Assembly (NCBI GenBank): GCA_004028495.1
Contig: MTKS01000075.1
Coordinates: forward strand, 1-7,130
Direction: 5' to 3'
From: Candidatus Electrothrix marina
GTDB lineage: Bacteria; Desulfobacterota; Desulfobulbia; Desulfobulbales; Desulfobulbaceae
Length of the DNA stretch: 7,130 nucleotides
Shown here piece by piece: positions 5,589-7,130 of this stretch. A model generated the notes under the pieces. That model had not been told where the DNA came from. It did no database searches and saw nothing but the letters and a program-made list of their open reading frames with translations. Each line of letters begins with the position of its first letter. Position 1 is the stretch's first letter. A program made the translations under genes and the position numbers.

Positions 5589-5606
5589 CCTTTAAAGGGG
5601 GGGGGG
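5589..5606. repeat. Palindrome running into a G10 homopolymer
   Basis: CCTTTAAAGG (5589-5598) is a perfect 10-bp palindrome whose last two bases begin a run of ten Gs (5597-5606). It stands in non-coding DNA, so length changes would not shift a frame. Nearby, GGCCC (5536-5540) and GGGCC (5586-5590) form a wide inverted repeat, and CAAAATGGG/CAAAATCCC (5551-5568) is a short tandem. The stretch 5520-5620 has no gene. Confidence 0.5.
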
Positions 5607-5630
5607 CGAATGGTGCGAATTTGACCCATT

Positions 5631-5680
5631 CATTCCGTCTCATTCAGTCTATTTCCGTCTGAAGTGGTCTGAGTCGGTCA
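5631..5680. repeat. Five degenerate 10-bp tandem units (NNNNNNGTCT)
   Basis: The units are CATTCCGTCT, CATTCAGTCT, ATTTCCGTCT, GAAGTGGTCT and GAGTCGGTCA, in uninterrupted register. The first three are close copies. The last two keep mainly the GTC(T/A) end. A 10-bp period places each GTCT on the same face of the helix, as in iterons or cooperative protein sites. No replication gene or obvious promoter adjoins, so the role is unknown. Confidence 0.5.
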
Positions 5681-5686
5681 TTTTTC

Positions 5687-5725
5687 ACGGCCTCTCACGC
5701 CGTTGTCCTCTGATGTTTACAACGG
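5687..5725. other. Two overlapping, mutually exclusive hairpins after the HAD gene
   Basis: ACGGC (5687-5691) pairs with GCCGT (5699-5703). Alternatively, CCGTTGT (5700-5706) pairs perfectly with ACAACGG (5719-5725) around a 12-nt loop. The two stems share 5700-5703, so only one can form. Read on the minus strand they start 20 nt after the stop codon of the HAD gene and lack a U-tract. They may protect or shape the mRNA 3' end; the real terminator lies further on. Confidence 0.4.
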
Positions 5726-5745
5726 ATGATATCGAACTTTCTATA

Positions 5746-6348
5746 CTACGAGATAAGATCCCTGATATCCCGCCAAGAGCTGACGCTCGGGAGTTGGTGA
5801 CGGTTATGGTTCCAGGGTTGATGGAAAACAAAAGGTTGGATTCCTGCTTTGCTCAGCTGGACACAGGTTTCAGCTCGATCATCAATAAAGAATTGTAAAC
5901 CTTGCTCATGGATATGCTGTGATTTGCCATCATGCGCTCCCATAGCGGTCACCTTGATAGCCTTGCAGGTTGATGCCGGAAAAAAGGCGTCGAACCAATC
6001 ATGGACCGGAGCAGCAAGGGGGCGGGCCGTGATCACGGAAATCGTGCTCAACTCCGCCAATTCACCGAGAACCTCTACTGCATTTTCCATGGGTTGCAGT
6101 CCGGTTCCCACTGAGTCAAGCAGTACCTTGGTAAAGAGAGCATCTACCTGTGTACGATCAAGGGAGAGACATTGCTCCACCTCGAAGTTGACAATATCCT
6201 CACGAGTGAGGTCGCAGAGGCCGTAGTCCTCACAGGCCAGTCGTAAAAAAATCTCTGCTGTATCTGCAATAACCCCGTCGAAATCAAAGCCGAGTAAGGC
6301 CGGATTGATTTTGACGGGGCAGTTCACGATGTTTTTCAATGCGTTCAT
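5746..6348 (-). CDS. HAD-superfamily hydrolase, 5'(3')-deoxyribonucleotidase-like
   Basis: HAD phosphatases transfer phosphate through an aspartyl intermediate. All four motifs are visible in this 200-residue protein. Motif I is GFDFDGVIADT (20-30), with nucleophile Asp22 and acid/base Asp24. Motif II is VITARP (105-110), with Thr107. A lysine lies at 142 (GKS). Motif IV is FFIDDRAE (153-160), with Asp156 and Asp157. The short helical cap after motif I and the ITARP signature resemble the NT5C nucleotidase/YqfW-type group, so nucleoside monophosphates are plausible substrates, but this is inferred. It has no export signal and should be cytoplasmic. The ATG at 6346-6348 is the first start after the in-frame TAA that ends the four-cysteine gene, and it lacks a good ribosome binding site. 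The 30-bp gap suggests co-transcription and possibly translational coupling. Confidence 0.88.
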   Translation of the reverse strand: MNALKNIVNCPVKINPALLGFDFDGVIADTAEIFLRLACEDYGLCDLTREDIVNFEVEQCLSLDRTQVDALFTKVLLDSVGTGLQPMENAVEVLGELAELSTISVITARPLAAPVHDWFDAFFPASTCKAIKVTAMGAHDGKSQHIHEQGLQFFIDDRAETCVQLSKAGIQPFVFHQPWNHNRHQLPSVSSWRDIRDLIS

Positions 6349-6378
6349 TGCATAAAAGCAGCAAGAGAATGTGCCGGA

Positions 6379-6567
6379 TTACTTGTTCGACTTCTTCCGA
6401 GAACTCTGAAGGATTTCTTCGTTGATCCGTTGAATCCTCTCTGCCAATTCCTCGCTCACCGCTATGCGCCCCTCCAGGACACAGCCCTTCCGAGCCGGGA
6501 CGCATTCGCCGGACAGCCGCTTGCATTTTCCGTTTTCGAGATTGTAGTTTTTACAATGAAAGGTCAT
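6379..6567 (-). CDS. Small four-cysteine protein, 62 residues
   Basis: No family is recognised. The N-terminal half carries Cys5, Cys15, Cys22 and Cys29 (C-x9-C-x6-C-x6-C) with glycine turns between them (NGKC, SGEC, RKGC). This could be a zinc or iron-sulfur knuckle. Residues 35-53 (AVSEELAERIQRINEEILQ) form an amphipathic helix, and the tail is basic (SSRKKSNK). There is no signal peptide. The gene is supported by an excellent ribosome binding site on the minus strand (AAGGGGAG at 6569-6576, just before the ATG at 6565-6567) and by its fit between two same-strand genes: 56 bp after the OB-fold gene and 30 bp before the HAD gene. A longer overlapping reading frame (6284-6526) in another frame is low-complexity and is not preferred. 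Confidence 0.7.
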   Translation of the reverse strand: MTFHCKNYNLENGKCKRLSGECVPARKGCVLEGRIAVSEELAERIQRINEEILQSSRKKSNK

Positions 6568-6623
6568 GCTCCCCTTCCTGTCGCTATTGGGATCAGGGGG
6601 TACGAAAATCGCCGGAAGAGTGT

Positions 6624-7130
6624 TCAGTCAAGGACCTTTGCATCTTCAACGATTGCGTCGTACCTGTAACCGGCTCCGAAGTCTTTATCCTTGTGCAGGA
6701 TTCCCTCGACAGTGACAACGGCTCCTTTTTCGGCCTTGCCTGATGTGGTTACCACTAAGTCATGAGTTTTTTTTCATGGGATCACCGGTGCCGTCCTGAA
6801 GATGGATCCAGTTTTTGCCCATGATCATACTGGAAAATTTCATAACCTTGCCGCGAATCAGAACGGTCTTCTTGTCCAGTTTATCGGCGTTCGCAAAGCA
6901 TTCTTCAATTGTCTGCGCGTTTTTCCCCTCTGCCTTTTCCACCTGAATTTTTTCATTGGCAGGAACAACAGCTCGGGCGGAACCTCCGGAAAGTTTTGCC
7001 AGCTCAGCGTCATCAACCGGCGTCCGCGTCTCTTCAGAGGCATGAGGGGCGTCTCCTGCGGCCGCTGTTGCCGAATGCATGTCGCCGGCTTGGGCAAGGC
7101 CGGAGGAAAAGATGATAACATCAAAGGTCT
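6624..7130 (-). pseudogene. Exported OB-fold protein, frameshifted in an A8 tract; start lies beyond the window
   Basis: Reading in from the right edge, the frame gives a hydrophobic stretch VIIFSSGLAQA followed by GDMHSATA, like the end of a signal peptide. A Pro/Ala/Glu-rich linker is next, then an OB-fold domain: VLIRGKVMKFSSMIMGKNW, IHLQDGTGDPMKK. At that point the frame hits TGA (stop at 6760-6762), giving ...KKNS. Removing one A from the A8 run (6767-6774) restores THDLVVTTSGKAEKGAVVTV, then EGILHKDKDFGAGYRYDAIV, then EDAKVLD and a TGA at 6624-6626. The restored tail is exactly what this family carries (GKNWIHLQDGTGD ... TVTT ... DKDFGAGY), so the gene was intact with seven As. The family is usually annotated as periplasmic or lipoprotein-like OB-fold proteins, often near cytochrome genes; its biochemical role is unclear. 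The cause may be mutation, sequencing error or slippage-dependent expression. Met at 7080 would be an in-frame internal start without the signal peptide. Confidence 0.8.

Noticed and set aside
5392..5595. Plus-strand open reading frame of 67 codons
   Set aside because: It runs straight through two hairpins and the strong terminator, has no ribosome binding site and its product looks like translated non-coding DNA.
5631..5680. CRISPR array
   Set aside because: The units are 10 bp with no spacers and no cas genes are nearby.
5849..6226. 125-codon plus-strand reading frame opposite the HAD gene
   Set aside because: It lies wholly opposite a gene with all four HAD motifs; its Ser/Arg-rich product has no recognisable domain.
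6284..6526. 80-codon minus-strand reading frame overlapping the small cysteine gene and HAD start
   Set aside because: The competing frame has a strong ribosome binding site and ordered cysteines, while this product is Gly/Arg rich and unstructured.
6858..7124. 88-codon minus-strand frame starting MMLSSFPPALP
   Set aside because: The other frame gives a recognisable signal-peptide end, linker and OB fold across the same bases.

Overview
The window looks like a bacterial chromosome fragment, probably from a Desulfobacterota (delta-proteobacterial) relative, perhaps Desulfobulbales. That placement is an inference from the protein style, the fabD/ffh pairing and the OB-fold protein family. It is not a database result. 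Every supported coding sequence lies on the minus strand, so the reading order is from high to low coordinates.

Right block (about 7130 to 5746): three same-strand genes. The first is an exported OB-fold protein whose frame is broken by one extra base in an A8 tract. The second is a 62-residue four-cysteine protein with a strong ribosome binding site. The third is a HAD-superfamily phosphatase resembling 5'(3')-deoxyribonucleotidases. Behind them (5745 to about 5480) is non-coding DNA holding overlapping hairpins, five phased 10-bp repeats, a G10 run and a strong bidirectional intrinsic terminator.

Middle block (about 5390 to 2154): a visibly AT-rich cassette of four unfamiliar genes. They encode a 414-residue protein with a PD-(D/E)XK nuclease-like core, a SEC-C zinc-motif protein that appears to end early, a 131-residue protein of unknown function and a TPR-like helical protein. 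The base composition, lack of housekeeping functions, and a 13-bp repeat on either side of the 131-residue gene suggest horizontally acquired, remodelled DNA. Promoters with overlapping inverted repeats precede the nuclease-like gene and the SEC-C gene. A defence or stress role is possible but only inferred from the nuclease-like fold and the accessory setting.

Left block (2100 to 1): two housekeeping genes of more balanced composition, fabD (malonyl-CoA:ACP transacylase, complete) and the first half of ffh (SRP GTPase, cut by the window edge). Each has its own recognisable sigma70-type promoter, so they need not depend on transcription from the cassette.
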